Shown here piece after piece: positions 45,702 to 58,184 of a stretch of DNA of 64,000 bases. The first letter of the stretch is position 1. Each line of letters starts with the position of its first letter. The stretch comes from Vigna angularis (lineage: Eukaryota > Streptophyta > Magnoliopsida > Fabales > Fabaceae). The position numbers and the translations under genes were made by a program. The notes under the pieces were generated by a model. That model saw nothing but the letters and a program-made list of their open reading frames with translations. It was not told the origin of the DNA and searched no databases. The stretch spans positions 12,710,001 to 12,774,000 of the forward strand of contig NC_068974.1 of NCBI RefSeq assembly GCF_016808095.1, read 5' to 3'.

Positions 45702-45713
45702 GCTCTGATACCA
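45702..45713 (-). promoter_or_regulatory. Primer-binding site of copia 3
   Basis: The minus strand reads TGGTATCAGAGC, complementary to initiator tRNA-Met, about 50 bp before the gag ATG. This puts the 5' LTR at 45720 and beyond. Confidence 0.8.
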
Positions 45714-45719
45714 ACTTAA

Positions 45720-47440
45720 ACCAAACGAAAACACTAAAGAGGGGGGGGGGGGGGTTATTAGTGTTTTCAAAACGTTTCACAAATGGCGTCTGATGAGTGT
45801 TTAAAGGGCTAGCAAGTAAAAATACTGTTAGACGATGATGTTTCACAATACTTTGTAAAAGCTTAAAAGAAAGAGAAACACCAAGATACAACTTTTAAAA
45901 TTATTTTGCAAAGCAGTGTCTAATAACTTGTAATGAAAATGTATACAGATTGTAAGATGTTTAAATGTTAGTTTGTATGATATGAGTAAATGGAAACATT
46001 TGAATAGAAAAGCAATAAACCACAAATTTTTATACTGGTTCAGTTCTGAGCTACGTTCAATTCTGAGCTACGTTTAGTTCATCCCTTAAGAACCCTTACG
46101 GGGTTCCACTAATATTTTCCAAGATTACACGAGTTTTTCCTCTCAAGGATTTCATCGAGTATTCTCACCAGTCCTAGTTACAACAAGTATCAATATCACT
46201 CCTGGTTTCCTAGTCAAATGGACTAGACTGAGTTGAGCCACTTCTATATCTAACCCTACACAACTGTCTAGATGTTCAACTCAATCTGAACTGAACAACC
46301 AAGTATTTGAGTTCTCTTCAGAACTTACAATAAATCCACAAATGGATTTTCTACAATGTATAGATGATTAACTATCAACAAAAGGATATGTGTTCTAATA
46401 TAATACAATATATGACACTTGAATGTGTTTCTCTCTTTCACTAAGATTTTTCTCTTAAAGTATATTGAGCTTCAACGATATCGAAGCACTTTGAGCTTTT
46501 CTATCTTTTCATGTTGTTATTCTTCTTATGTTATCTTTCTTGCTCTTTTCATCAACAACTTTTCTTCAAGCTTTCTTCTATATATAGTTTTGTTAAAAAT
46601 GATCGTTAGATAAGAAATTTGACTTTATGCGAGTAGGTAGCCTTTAGATGTGAAGTCTGAGTTTAGTCTACTTGTAGGGTTTAGAGCTTTTTATCATAGC
46701 CTTAAGAGAAAATGAGCTTGTTTGATGTGACCGAGCATAGAGCTTTAAGGGAAACATTCACCAAAATGTTCTTCTTCTCTCACAATGTATTTTTTTTAGG
46801 TGTCGTGATTCTGATCATATTTTTCTGCTTTATTGATATGCACGGACACCAAGAGCTTTAAGCACAAGCATTGAAGTATTTTTTCGTATATGCATTAAAT
46901 GTTTTGAACATTGATAAGCGTTAAGCAGTGTATCATGTTCAAGACATTTTATCATTTGTAATTTCATTCATAAAGGCATTATTTGGTAAGACAAATGTAT
47001 ATTCATCAGATGATATAAAGGTAAGATGCTTTTTCAAAGGCTAAAGTGTTTAGTGGTCACTTATCAGATGATGTTTTCTTTAGAAAACTTTGCTTGATAT
47101 AACAATGTATTTGAATGAAAACTTCTTTTAACCCTTAGTGTTATACAAGAGATAAACTATTGTTTTCATAAGAAGTTAACTTGTTTTGCTCATAAAGTCT
47201 ATTAAATGATTCAATGAGAGATACTATCTTTCAGACGTTATTTATGATTTTCTAAATCATTTAAACAATTTTGTATAAAAATAATTATTTACAAAACTTT
47301 GCTCTAGATGTTATGAAAATGTTTCTTTGTTAGACCCTACTATTTTAAACTTCTTTTCATATAATTTCGTTTAATGCTCTTTGTTAAACTTCAAGACCTG
47401 GGTTGCCTAAACAATCTATTCTTTTGACGATTTTGTCTTA
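45720..47440 (-). repeat. 5' LTR and flank of copia 3
   Basis: It follows the primer-binding site. It includes a 14-base G run (45741-45754), a block around 46030-46120 (tatactggttcagttctgagc, with gagctacgtt duplicated at 46049 and 46069), and a TATA-like tatatatag near 46581. The outer end is not defined. Confidence 0.45.
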
Positions 47441-47445
47441 ATAGA

Positions 47446-48481
47446 AGATGGAGCAATATCTCGACAAAATGAAAAACCTTGCTGATAGGTTCACCAATTT
47501 CTAACTCTGATTTAGTGTTTTAGACACTAAATGGTTTGGATTCTGATTAGAGTCTAGTGGTTATCAAACTGTCTGATCAGATTAAAATCAGTTAGGTTGA
47601 ATTGCAAACCTAAATGTTAACCTTTGAAAAGCTAATTAGATCAACTCAATAATTTTAGTAGCTTTAATCTGAATGCCTCTACAAACTTTCTTGCGAAGAA
47701 TGAGTCCAGAGATAACATATTTGGATCCCAAAGTGATGACAGAGGTTCTAATTTCATAAGTACGAGGTGACATATGAAGAGGTAGGATGTCTAAACCAAT
47801 ATGTCAAGTATGCAGAAGCATTGACCATACTATTATACAATGTTATTACCGATTTGATAAGTCTTATACAATTAAAACTTCCGCTATTGACTGTGAAAAA
47901 AAGGAACACACAGTGCATTCATAGCTTCACCTTATCAAGGTCATGATTATGAATGGTATTTTGATAGTGGAGCCAACAACCATGTGACTCACCAAAGTGA
48001 CCAAATTTAGGGCCTTGGTGAAGATAATGGTAAATCTTTTTTACTTATTGGTAATGGTGAAAGACTTAAAGTAATGGCCTCGGGATCAACCAAATTGAAT
48101 AATCTTCATCTGCATGATGTTCTTTATATTCTAAAAATCACCAAAAATTTGATGAGTAATTCAAAATTGTTAGTTGACAACAATATTCTTATTGAGTTTG
48201 ATGAAAATTATTGCTTTGTGAAGGACAAACTAAAAGGGAAAACTCTTAGAAAAGGGGAATTTAAAAATGGATTGTATCAACTATGTGACAATAAAGACTC
48301 TTATATCTACTTATCTGTTAAAGAAAGTTGGCAAAGGAAACTTGGACATCCTAAATAATAAAGTTATGGAAAAAAAGTCTTTAAGGAATGCAATGTGAAA
48401 ATATCATTTAGTGACTCGTTCACATTTCTGAAGCTTGTCAATATAGGAAATTGCATATGTTGCCTTTCAAAGACTCTTTGA
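47446..48481 (+). pseudogene. Copia 4 gag end, protease, pre-integrase
   Basis: A heavily broken frame with a zinc-knuckle remnant (CQVCRSIDHTIIQC), the protease active site WYFDSGANNHVTH near 47953, and from 48074 the usual SGSTKLNNLHLHDVLYI block and the pre-integrase GHPK end. Interrupted at 48481 by insertion Z and continued at 50880. Confidence 0.8.
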
Positions 48482-50874
48482 TGAGTGCATGTTTATACCC
48501 ACATTTATGCTTTTAAATTCAAATTTTTGATGACATAATTGTGCTTAAATGGTTGATTTGAAATGAATTTGTGATGATTGGAATTGTTGGGTTTGGGAAT
48601 TAAAGAGCCGTAAAAAGTGAGTTTTAGCGCATAAATTATTCTTGGATGTTCTAATGTTTACTTGTGCAGCTGAGATTATAAAGTCTATTGGTTCAATTGG
48701 CAATTCAAGGCCCAAAATCAAGTTTTATTTGGAAAATAATGTACAGATGGGCCAAACAGGCAGACTTTACCCTTGCACCCCCTAAAATCCCTACATACAC
48801 TCCTATTTCTGAAACAGGCCAAAGACCAAACCCAAACACTAAGCCATTTCTACTACACCTCCCTAAGTTTCCTATACACACCCCTCCTAAGCTAGACTCC
48901 ACCAGATCATGCCACGTGTCCAAATCCTCCCCACACAGATCTAGCCAACCACATCTCGCCACCTCAGCCCTAACACATGTGCATCATCTTCTCCAAAGAG
49001 AAACCCTAATCCAAACCCTAGCAGCCACTGCCGTGCCGCCGTCGCCACCACGCCACGCCGCTCCGTCACCGGACAGCCACTGCCGTGCCGCCTTCGCCAC
49101 CACGCCGCGACCTCCGTTCATCTTCTCCCTTCTCGAAATCAACCGCGCCGCCACCATCTCCAACCTTACCGTCAACCTTCAAGCCACCGCAACCACCCTC
49201 ACCGACGAGTGCCGCAACCGCAAGATCGTCCGCGAGCACCTCCTCTCCATGGCCGCCGCGACACCGCGCCGTTCTCGCGACCTTCTTCCACAGCCACCAT
49301 CATCCTCTTCGCATCAATGCCGCATCGCGATTCCGCCATGGACGCCATCAACGAGCATCACAGCCGCTCTCCTCCATTCGTGCCAACACCTCGTCGCTCT
49401 GCAATCGCGCCACCGTCTCCACCATCAACACTCAAACGCGAGTTCTTCCCGCTGCCACACCGCAAGGCCGCCACAATCTTCATCTTCACCACCATGAACT
49501 TCTTCTCCATTGACGCGCACCTGCAAACAGTAAACGCAGAAAAACCATAGCGGAAGTGGGAACGGAGGGGCAAGCCCTTTCCCCAAATCTGAAACCCTAA
49601 TTGGGGAAGGAAGAGGGCAGCCACATGGCGAGCTCCCATTGGTGCGTCTCCCTCTGGTCAAAGCTGGTCAATAAGCCTTCTCTGGTCAAAGTCTGGTCAA
49701 CTGAGGGGCTTTCTTGCAATTTCAGAAATTCAGAAGGGGTTAAAGTACAGATAAGAGAAGTTTCAGGGCATTTGGACAATTTTAGAAAGTTAGAAAAGTT
49801 AAAAGATAAAATTCAGTTGTTAAATTAATTTAATTAAAGAATATCAACAGAAAATATCTTCCAAATAATGTTATAATTATTCAAATCTTTTAGTTATTTG
49901 GAAGATATAATATATAAACAGAAAATATCTTATTAACAAACTATTCAAAGTCCAAGCCCAATCAAGCCTATATAAAGAGACCCAGGGACTTCACTTAAAA
50001 AATTCATTTTCTCATACTCCTCTCACTTTTCTTTCATCTTGTATTCAACTCCATTCATGGAGAGCTAAGCATCTAGGGCTATTCTGCTGTAATTCCCTGA
50101 TGGATTCTGAGGTTACGTTAAGTTAATGCAATTGTTTATTTTGATTATTTATTTAAGTTGTTCTCTCTCTATGTCTTTCACCTCTCTATCTTGTTAAAAG
50201 CAAAGATTTTTGCATCATAATATGTTTCAGTCTACATGCATATTGATTATATGAGTTTTAGGGTTTCTAGGTTTAAATTGAGAATCTACTTTGATTTAAT
50301 TTAGGAACTTTCATATGATTAAATGGTTTTTACTATCAATTGAGAATGTACTTTGATTGATTAGTAATAATTTCAACTATAATCAATTGAGAATTTACTT
50401 TGATTGATTAACTTTTAATTTGGTTAGGAGATTTAAGAATAGACATGATTAAACACAATAGAATTTGATTGAGAATGTACTTTGGTTGAATTTATTGTGA
50501 ATAATCTAGAAAGGTTTTGCATTTGATTGAGAATTTACTTTGGTTAAATGCATGATCGCCCTCAAATTAATTAAGAATGTACTTTAATTAATTTGAAACT
50601 TAAACAATAATCAATTGAACAATTATTCGTGAATAACCGATGATGAATCTATCTTGGAAAAACAGTGGAATAAGCCTAATTCATCGTAACTGTTTTTAAG
50701 TTTCTTATTTATTCTTTAAACACTCTACAACCATTACTTTTATTCATAAGCATTGCATAGCATTCGTAAGAGTCACAGATATTCAAAAGCAATTCCGTGT
50801 TCGTTGGGAGACGACTCAGGGTTACTTCAACCTTGTCTACTTTCTTGAATACTACTTGGCAATACTGAAGTTGC
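48482..50874 (+). mobile_element. Element Z: solo-LTR-like insertion in copia 4
   Basis: The copia integrase frame is restored if this segment is removed. It is flanked by tttga (48477-48481) and cttga (50875-50879), one mismatch. It starts TGAGTGCATG. It has a TATA-like cctatataaag at 49969, and 50798 onward carries the gttgggagacgactc motif seen in the other solo LTRs. The GC-rich stretch 49000-49560 has a 54-bp duplication (cagccactgccgtgccgcc at 49022 and 49076). The 269-codon open frame in it is Ser/Pro/His/Arg-rich and unlikely to be a gene. Confidence 0.7.
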
Positions 50875-50879
50875 CTTGA

Positions 50880-52643
50880 AAAGTAGTATTAATTTGATAG
50901 CTTCAACGACAGCTTATCACTCTTCCTCATATGCTAATGAAATTTTAGATTTAATTCATACTGATGTTTTGGGTCTTGCTTCAATTTTGTGTTCATCTAG
51001 ATATATACATGTCTTCATCCTTTCCAAAGCTATGGTTGAAAATCAATTTAACAAAAAAATTAAAGTCATTCAATATGATGGAGGTGGTGAATTTAAACTT
51101 GTTCAAAGGATTGCCTCAAAATAAGAAATTATATTTATAATGTCTTGTCCCTACACATCTCAACAAAATGGCAAGGCTGATAGAAAACACAAACATGTTG
51201 TTGAACTTGCCCTAACCCTGTTAGCACAAGCCAAAATGCCCCTACACTACTGGTGGAAACCCTTCTCAACTATTGTTTACCTAAAATAAACTACCATCAT
51301 CAATAAATCTAAACAAAAGTCCATAGGTAATGGTTTACAAGAAAGAACCAGACTATGAAAACTTGAAACCTTTTAATTGTGCCTGTTATCCTTGTCTCAA
51401 ACTGTACAATCAAAATAAGATTCAGTTTCATACAACTAGGTGTGTGTTTCTTGGTTATAGTAATTCACACAAAGGATACAAATGCATTACTCTCATGAGA
51501 GAATTTTCATCTCAAGACATGTGATTTTCAATGAGAATCACTTCCCTTTTCATGAAGGTTTAATTGACATAAGAAATTCTTTAAAAGAATTAACCGAACC
51601 TATGTCAGTTTTGCTTCCTAATTACTCTAGAAGAGGCACTATCAATAATACCATTGAACCATATAGCAATACTACAAGTCATTAGGAAGAAATCACAGGT
51701 GATAGTCCTGCCAACACTAGTACAAATGAAGGAGACCTTGGTGAATCTTTTATTGATAACAACACATCAAGAGAAAGTCAGGAGGAAGATTCAACATCAG
51801 CATAGTCAGTAGAAAACAATAGTCAAACTAAAACTAAAAGCAATCAACCCAATACCAACACTCATTAGATGGTGACCAGAAGATAAATTGGAATTTACAA
51901 GCCTAAAAAATCATACATAGGATTGACAAAGGTTTGTGAAGATGATAAAAAACCAGGAAATGTTAAGGAATCCCTAATCAAGCCAGAATTGAAAGAAGGC
52001 ATGGATGTTGAATTCAAGGCTCTAATGTATAATCAAACTTGGATATTAGTGCCATTTAAGGGTCAAGAAAACATCATAGACTCAAAATGAATCTTCAAAA
52101 CCAAGTATAAAAAGTAGATGGTTCAATCGAAAGAAGAAAAGGAAAACTTGTTGCAAGAGGTTTTCAACAAACAACATGCATAAAATTTGATGAAACTTTT
52201 AGTATTATTGTCAAGTCTAGCTCTATTAGAATTATATTAGCCATTGCAATATATTTCAATTGGGATGTTAGGCAACTTGACACAAACAATGTCTTCCTAA
52301 ATGGAAATCTAAAGGAAACAATTTTTATGCATAAACCTTAAGGCTACATAGACTTAATCATACAATATTATATATGTAGATTGTCCAAGGCCATATATGG
52401 TTTGAAGTAGGCACAAAGAGCTTGGTTTGATAAACTAAGAGACACTCTTTTAAGTTGGGGTTTCCAAAACACCAAAAGTGATTCTTCTTTATTCATTCTT
52501 AGAGGTAAAAATCATATCACATTCCTTCTCATTTAAGTTGATGGCATTATTGTAACCAGAAGTAACCGTTAGTGCTTAGAAACATTCTTCAATCAACTAA
52601 ATGTTTCTTACTCTCATAAAGACTTAGGACATATACATTATAT
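50880..52643 (+). pseudogene. Copia 4 integrase and RT remnants
   Basis: Integrase pieces (LDLIHTDVLG, YDGGGEF, CPYTSQQNGKADRKHK) are spread over several frames. The RT follows with WDVRQLDTNNVFLNGNL and AIYGLK, and its catalytic YVDD box reads stop-VDG at about 52537. Many stops are present. It ends abruptly at 52643 against the truncated LTR of the next element. Confidence 0.8.
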
Positions 52644-53252
52644 ATCCAAACCAAATGGAAAGTGTGTGTCATTTGTCATGCTTTCATTAGAGAGCATATG
52701 ATTTTTAAAAGGGTAGCCACATGGCACCCTAGGAGTGGAGAGGATTTACTTTTAGCAGTGGCCACATGGTAGTCTAGGAATACAGAGAATTGTATTTTGT
52801 GAGTGACCACATGTCCTCCTATCGTTGGAGAGGTTAGAAAACCTCATTTTTGGCCAATGAGAACAAAGGTGGGAAATCATGCTTTTAGGGTTAGAAGGAG
52901 ACACCATTGGCCTATAAATAGAGGTGTCTCCACCCTTGTATTACATCTTGGAATTAAGTAATGTTATGCTGCCCAAATATGTCCATACTCTTCCTTGATC
53001 AAGACTAGAACAACCCTAGAGGCTCTTCTAGTCACCTTCCTCCTTGAGTTGACCTAACCTCACTTGGAGCCACCAAACACTACACCACCACCACCATATC
53101 TCCTAGAGCCTTTGAGCTTCTACCCCATCCATACCTTAACTCATCACCCTTGGACCATTTACCACTACTTTTCTGCATCATTCATCCAAAGAAACACCCA
53201 TCCATGCACAAATCCTAGCTTTGGCCCAACCTAGCTAAGGAGGTTGCCATCA
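52644..53252 (+). repeat. 5' LTR of LARD, truncated
   Basis: Homology to the 3' LTR starts at atccaaacca (3' equivalent 61370). It ends gttgccatca. The TATA region is ggcctataaatagaggtg near 52910. Confidence 0.88.
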
Positions 53253-53254
53253 TT

Positions 53255-53267
53255 TGGTATCAAGAGC
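53255..53267 (+). promoter_or_regulatory. LARD primer-binding site
   Basis: tggtatcaagagc just after the LTR is initiator tRNA-Met-like, with one extra base. Confidence 0.7.
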
Positions 53268-53854
53268 TTAAGTTCTTCAAGAGCTAAGTCTTTTGGTTCT
53301 TATCTATGCTTTATTGTTCTGTGTTGTTGATGTTATTCCTTACTTGTTTTGTTTTTTTTTTTCATCTATAATTTTTTTTTGGGAGTAAACTTTGATGATT
53401 TTCAAACTTAAACTGCATCTAGCCCAATTGTCCAAAAAATACGTAAAAAATACTAAAATGAAATTCTTTGGAGTCTAGTTTTAAAGAAAAAAAGAATCAC
53501 TTCATCTGGAGTTCTGGGGAGAAAGTTATGAGTAAAACACTCAGCAAAGGTCAAAACTGCTAGAATATTGCCATTAGCGTTTTTCAAGTTCGTTTTTGGT
53601 AGTTTTGGCTACTTTTTTGTGTCTTTTCTTTTTTTTGAGTCATTTCATACTGTTTTCTTTGGTCAATATATGTTTGCTTGAGTCATTTTAAGTTTCAAAT
53701 CAATCCATGTTGTCTAGATTCATGTTTAGTCCTTTTGATGCCTCTATTTCCTAGTTGAAACTTCGAAGATCATCAAAAATATATGTTGAGGTCATGTCCA
53801 AAAAATGATTTGTATTTGTGCCTTTGAGTGTTTTTATTTTATATATTTTAGTTC
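53268..53854 (+). other. LARD leader, left part
   Basis: T-rich noncoding leader, interrupted at 53880 by copia 5 and continued at 58159. No frame is recognised. Confidence 0.5.
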
Positions 53855-54078
53855 ATATTGTTGTGAGATCATGAACAAGTTGAAAATAAGACTTATTTTA
53901 TTATTCTCAAATCATAAAAAATACATTCACATACCCTCTATTTGTAATAATCTAGTTCTCCTAAAAAGGGAAATAGGGAAACTAGGAAAACTAGGAAAAA
54001 TAAAATAAAAGATTATGTATCTATTTCCTCTAATTAGGAAGATTCTAAAGATATTATCTCAAATTACAACACTCCCCC

Positions 54079-55960
54079 TCAAATTGGTAAATGAATATCA
54101 ATCATTCCCAACTTGCCTACAAGATATTGAAATCTACCCGGAGGAAGCCCTTTTGTAAAAATATATGCTATTTGAAGTTTTGTAGGAACATGAGATGTAA
54201 TCACAAATCCTCTGTCAAGATTATCTTTGATGAAATGTCTGTCAATTTCAATGTGTTTGGTTCTGTCATGCTGTACTAAGTTATGGGCTATGCTCATAGC
54301 ATACTTATTGTCACAATGTAGTTGCACCGGGTTCTCCACTTTGACTTTAAGATCATCCAAAATGATTTTCATCCAGAGTCGTTCACACATTCCTTGAGCA
54401 AGGGCTCGAAATTCAGCTTCTGCACTAGAACGTGATACTCTATCTTGCTTTTTGCTTCTCCATGTTACCAGACTATCTCCAAGAAATACATAAGACCTAG
54501 AAGTAGACTTTCTATCCGTAATAGAACTTGCATAGTCAGCATCAGTATATATCTTCATAGTCAACGTGTCTTCTCTTTTGAATAATAGCCCCTTTCCTGG
54601 ACTTGACTTCATGTATTGGAGAATTTTGTCAACTGCTTGCATGTGTCTCTCTCTTGGATCATGCATAAATTGACTCACTACACTAACTGCATAAGCAATG
54701 TCTGGTCTTGTGTGTGATAGATAAATTAATTTCCCCACCAATCTCTGATATTGGGCCTTCTCTACAGGAGCACTTTCTTCACTTCTAATTCTGTGATTCT
54801 GTTCTATAGGAACTGTTGAGGTTCTACATCCTAGCTTTCCTGTTTCTTTGAGGAGATCAAGTACATATTTCCTTTGGGAGATGAAAATTCCGTTCTTGGA
54901 GTAGGCAATCTCTATTCCAAGAAAATATTTGAGTTTTCCTAGGTCTTTCATTTCAAATAGAGCTGTCAATTTTTCTTTTAATGCCAATTTTTCTGTTTCA
55001 TCATCTCCTGCAATTATCATATCATCCACATAAACAAGCAATAGAGTGAGTTTACCTATAGAAGAGTGCTTTATGAATAGAGTATGATCTCCTTGGCTTT
55101 GTCTGTATCCCAAGGAAACCATTGCTTTTTTAAAACTTCCAAACCATGCTTTAGGGGATTGCTTAAGACCATACAATGCTTTCTTCAAGAGGCATACCTT
55201 GTTTCTTTCATTTTTCACTTCAAAACCTGGAGGAATGTCCATGTACACTTCCTCATCTAGATTTCCATGAAGAAAGACATTCTTTACATCCAGCTGGTGT
55301 AAGTCCCATCCAAAATGGGCAGCCAAAGCGAGAATAACTCGAAATGTATTCATCTTTGCCACTGGGGCAAATGTCTCCTCATAAGCAATCCCATATGTTT
55401 GGGTATATCCTTTTTCCACCAATCTAGCTTTATATCTTTCTATTGTCCCATTTGCCTTATGTTTCACTGTGAATATTCATCTACACCCTACTGCCTTCTT
55501 GTCTCTTGGCTTATCAACAATCTCCTAAGTTGAATTTCTTTCTAATGCATTCATCTCTTCTTTCATGGCTTGATTCTAATGTTCAAGTTTCATGGCCTCC
55601 TGGATTGAGGTAGGAATTTTTGTGGCAACAATAAAACTTTTGTGCTTATCAGAGAGATTGTTAGTGCAAACATACTGAGAAATATGATATTTAGCACATG
55701 ATCTTCTTCCCTTTCTCAATGCAATGGATAAATCCTCAGTAATACTTATGGGTAAATCCTCAGTAATACTTACCTTCTCCTCATTGATATCTTCAGGGAT
55801 CCTCACCTCCGGAGTAGACAATTTTTCTTGCTCGAGAGTCGAAGTGGGTTGTTCTCTTCTTTCATATTTTTTGCCAAAAAATCTGTCTTCTTCCTCTTCT
55901 TCGTCACTGTGGACTATGGTAGCTTCATTGCTCAAGTCTTGGGCATCTTGCAAAGACAAA
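54079..55960 (-). pseudogene. Copia 5 RT and RNase H
   Basis: The frame 55467-54079 (462 codons) is unbroken and carries the copia RT hallmarks: YKARLVEKGYTQT, WDLHQLDVKNVFLHGNL, KALYGLKQSPKAW and the intact catalytic LLVYVDDMIIAG. The RNase H with YTDADYASSITDRKSTS, SSAEAEFRALA and DRTKHIEIDRHFI follows. Upstream, 55960-55468 holds the linker (acidic, then KEEMNALERNST), broken by a few stops. RT and RNase H catalytic residues appear intact, so this is a young copy. Confidence 0.88.
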
Positions 55961-56085
55961 CATGGTAATTACAAGAAGGAGAGTTCATCCACTTCATGTG
56001 CTTTCTCCCCCTAAAGTGGTAGACTGACATAAAAGGATTGTGTTTCATGAAAGATGACATCCATGGTGATAAAGACACGACGACT

Positions 56086-57488
56086 CTAAGGATGATAACA
56101 TTTGTACCCTTTTTTATTAGAAGGATACCCAATAAAGACACATTTAAGAGCTCTGAGATCTAATTTACCACGGTTAGGATGATGAGAGTGAACAAAAACA
56201 ACACATCCAAAGACTCGACTAGGTAGACTCATTAGTAGGGAACAAGAAGGAAGAAAAGACAATAGAGACTCTATAGGACTAATGCCATTTAAGATACGAG
56301 TGGGTAAGCTATTGATGAAATATGTGGCAGTTAACACAGCTTCTCCCCAGTAATTTTTTGGAACAAACATTTGAAAAAGAAAAGCACTAGTTACTTTAAG
56401 AAGATGACGATTCTTTCTTTCTGCAACCCCATTTTGTTGAGGGGTGTTAACACAAGTTAGTTCCTGAACAATACCATTATGAGACAAAAAATTGAGAAAT
56501 TCATGACTCACATATTCAGTACCATTATCAGACTTGATTCTTTTGATATTTTTCCAAATTGATTTTGGACAAGATGGAAAAAATTAACAAAAATTTGAAA
56601 AACTTCGGATTTATTTTTCATAAGGTATGTCCACGTGACACGGGTACAATCGTCAATAAAGGTAACAAACCATGTGGCTCCGAAAATAGAATCTATGACA
56701 GGACCCCAAACATTAGAGTGAATTAAATCAAATGGAGCACTAATCTTTTTGTGACTAATAGGATAAGATGCACGATGATGTTTTGACAATTGACAAATAT
56801 CACATTTAAAAGACTCAACAGACTCTTTGGTAAGCAAGTGGGGAAACAAGGACTTGATAAGAGTAAATGAAGGATACCCAAGCCTTTGATGATGTAACCA
56901 TATTAGAGATTTTGCCCACGTCTCAGATGTAGCCTTTTGACTCATGATTTTTGTGTTGCTTTGGTCATTAAACACTAAAAACTACAACCCACTCTGCTCT
57001 TTAGCAGTTAAAATTGTCTTCCCCGTGGCAAGGTCCTGAAAAACACAATAAGTTAGAAAAAATGTTACTAAACAATTTAATTCCTTTGTGAGTTTTTGCA
57101 CAGAGATAAGACTATTAGCTAATTGAGGAACATGTAAAACATCCTTTAATACAATAGATGAGTCCAAAATTATATTCCCAGAGCCGCATATAGGTATACC
57201 CTGACCATTCGCAACTGTAATAAGTTGTTCTTTATTTCTTTTACCATATGAGTTGAAGGACACACTGAAAGGTGTCATATGATCAGTTGGACCCGAATCA
57301 AGGATCCAAATACCTTGAGACACATGCTCAACAGTATTGAGGCAAATATTACCTTTTATGGACAGGGTACATGATCCAAAGGGCTTACTCATTGATTCAT
57401 TCATTGCTTTCAAAGGAACAATTTTTACTTCAGACATCCCGTAGAACGCAACGAGGAGTCTCCAAGACGATGACGGCGTATGAGTCAC
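56086..57488 (-). pseudogene. Copia 5 protease, pre-integrase and integrase
   Basis: The frame from 57488 has protease WILDSGPTDHMTP (the usual A is P). The pre-integrase and zinc part follow from 56975 (WLHHQRLGYPSF, CDICQLSKHHRASY), then the core DLIHSNVWGPV and TFIDDCTRVTW. A frameshift near 56510 leads to the frame 56511-56086 with NTPQQNGVAERKNRHLL and VFVHSHHPNRGKLD. At least one frameshift and one stop interrupt it. Confidence 0.85.
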
Positions 57489-57740
57489 ACCGAGAAAAAA
57501 GGAGCAGAACTTAAAACTTAGATCTTCTCAAATATAGGCCAAATGGGTCATCACTAAACCTAAAAACAGACTCAGGAGGCTCAGGCGACTCTTCTGTGGC
57601 GGCGACGACGAGTGGGTCACACCGAGAAAAAAAGAGCAAAACTTAAAACTCATATCTACTCAAATACAGTCAAAACGAGTCGTCACGACCCTAGGAATAA
57701 ACTCAGGGGGCTCTGGCGACCCTGTCTGTGGCGGCGACGG
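57481..57740. repeat. ~127-bp tandem duplication in place of copia 5 gag
   Basis: Two units share the words gtcacaccgagaaaaaa (57483 and 57607), aacttaaaact and ctgtggcggcgacg. Confidence 0.8.
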
Positions 57741-58184
57741 CGAGTGGGTCTCAACGGAGGTGGGCACATGGGCTACACGCGTCGGCAACGGTGGCGGCGC
57801 GTGACGACTCCTCTCATGGAGCGACTTCCGGCGTTGTGATCGCCGGTGTTGGGCACACCTTTCTGCCCTATCAACGACCCAAACCGGCAACGGCGGCAGC
57901 AGCGATAGTGCGACTTGTTGCAGCGAAATCGAGCCCCGAGATCAGGAGCTCTGACACCAAGTTGAAAATAAGACTTATTTTATTATTCTCAAATCATTAA
58001 AAATACATTCCCATACCCTCTATTTGTAATAATCTAGTTCTCGTAAAAAGGGAAATATGGAAACTAGGAAAACTAGGAAAAATAAAATAAAATAAAAGAT
58101 TATGTATCTATTTCCTCTAATTAGAAAGATTATAAACATATTATCTCAAATTACAACAATATTGTTGTTAGATCATGAACAAGT

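Larger units (their letters stand above)
53881..58158 (-). mobile_element. Copia 5, gag-less, with near-intact RT
   Basis: Short LTRs at 53881-54070 and 57963-58158 (TG...CA, 190 and 196 bp) enclose a minus-strand copia polyprotein in the order protease, integrase, RT, RNase H. The purine tract (gagggggag on the minus strand) lies next to the left LTR at 54071. The primer-binding site at 57950 reads TTGGTGTCAGAGC, one base off the usual. Flanks are a 26-bp direct repeat (53855-53880 and 58159-58184, one mismatch) and not a 5-bp one. No gag is recognisable: its place (57489-57962) holds a GC-rich tandem repeat. Confidence 0.9.

Noticed and set aside
45741..45754. Run of 14 G as a G-quadruplex or telomeric signal
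   Set aside because: A simple homopolymer inside an LTR; it may even be a sequencing artefact in length.
48688..49497. 269-codon open frame on the plus strand
   Set aside because: It lies in a GC-rich repeat block inside a solo-LTR-like insertion, and two other frames are open too. Ser/Pro/His/Arg-rich composition without domains.
54079..55467. 462-codon frame as a host gene
   Set aside because: It has all copia RT/RNase H motifs and sits between two LTRs.
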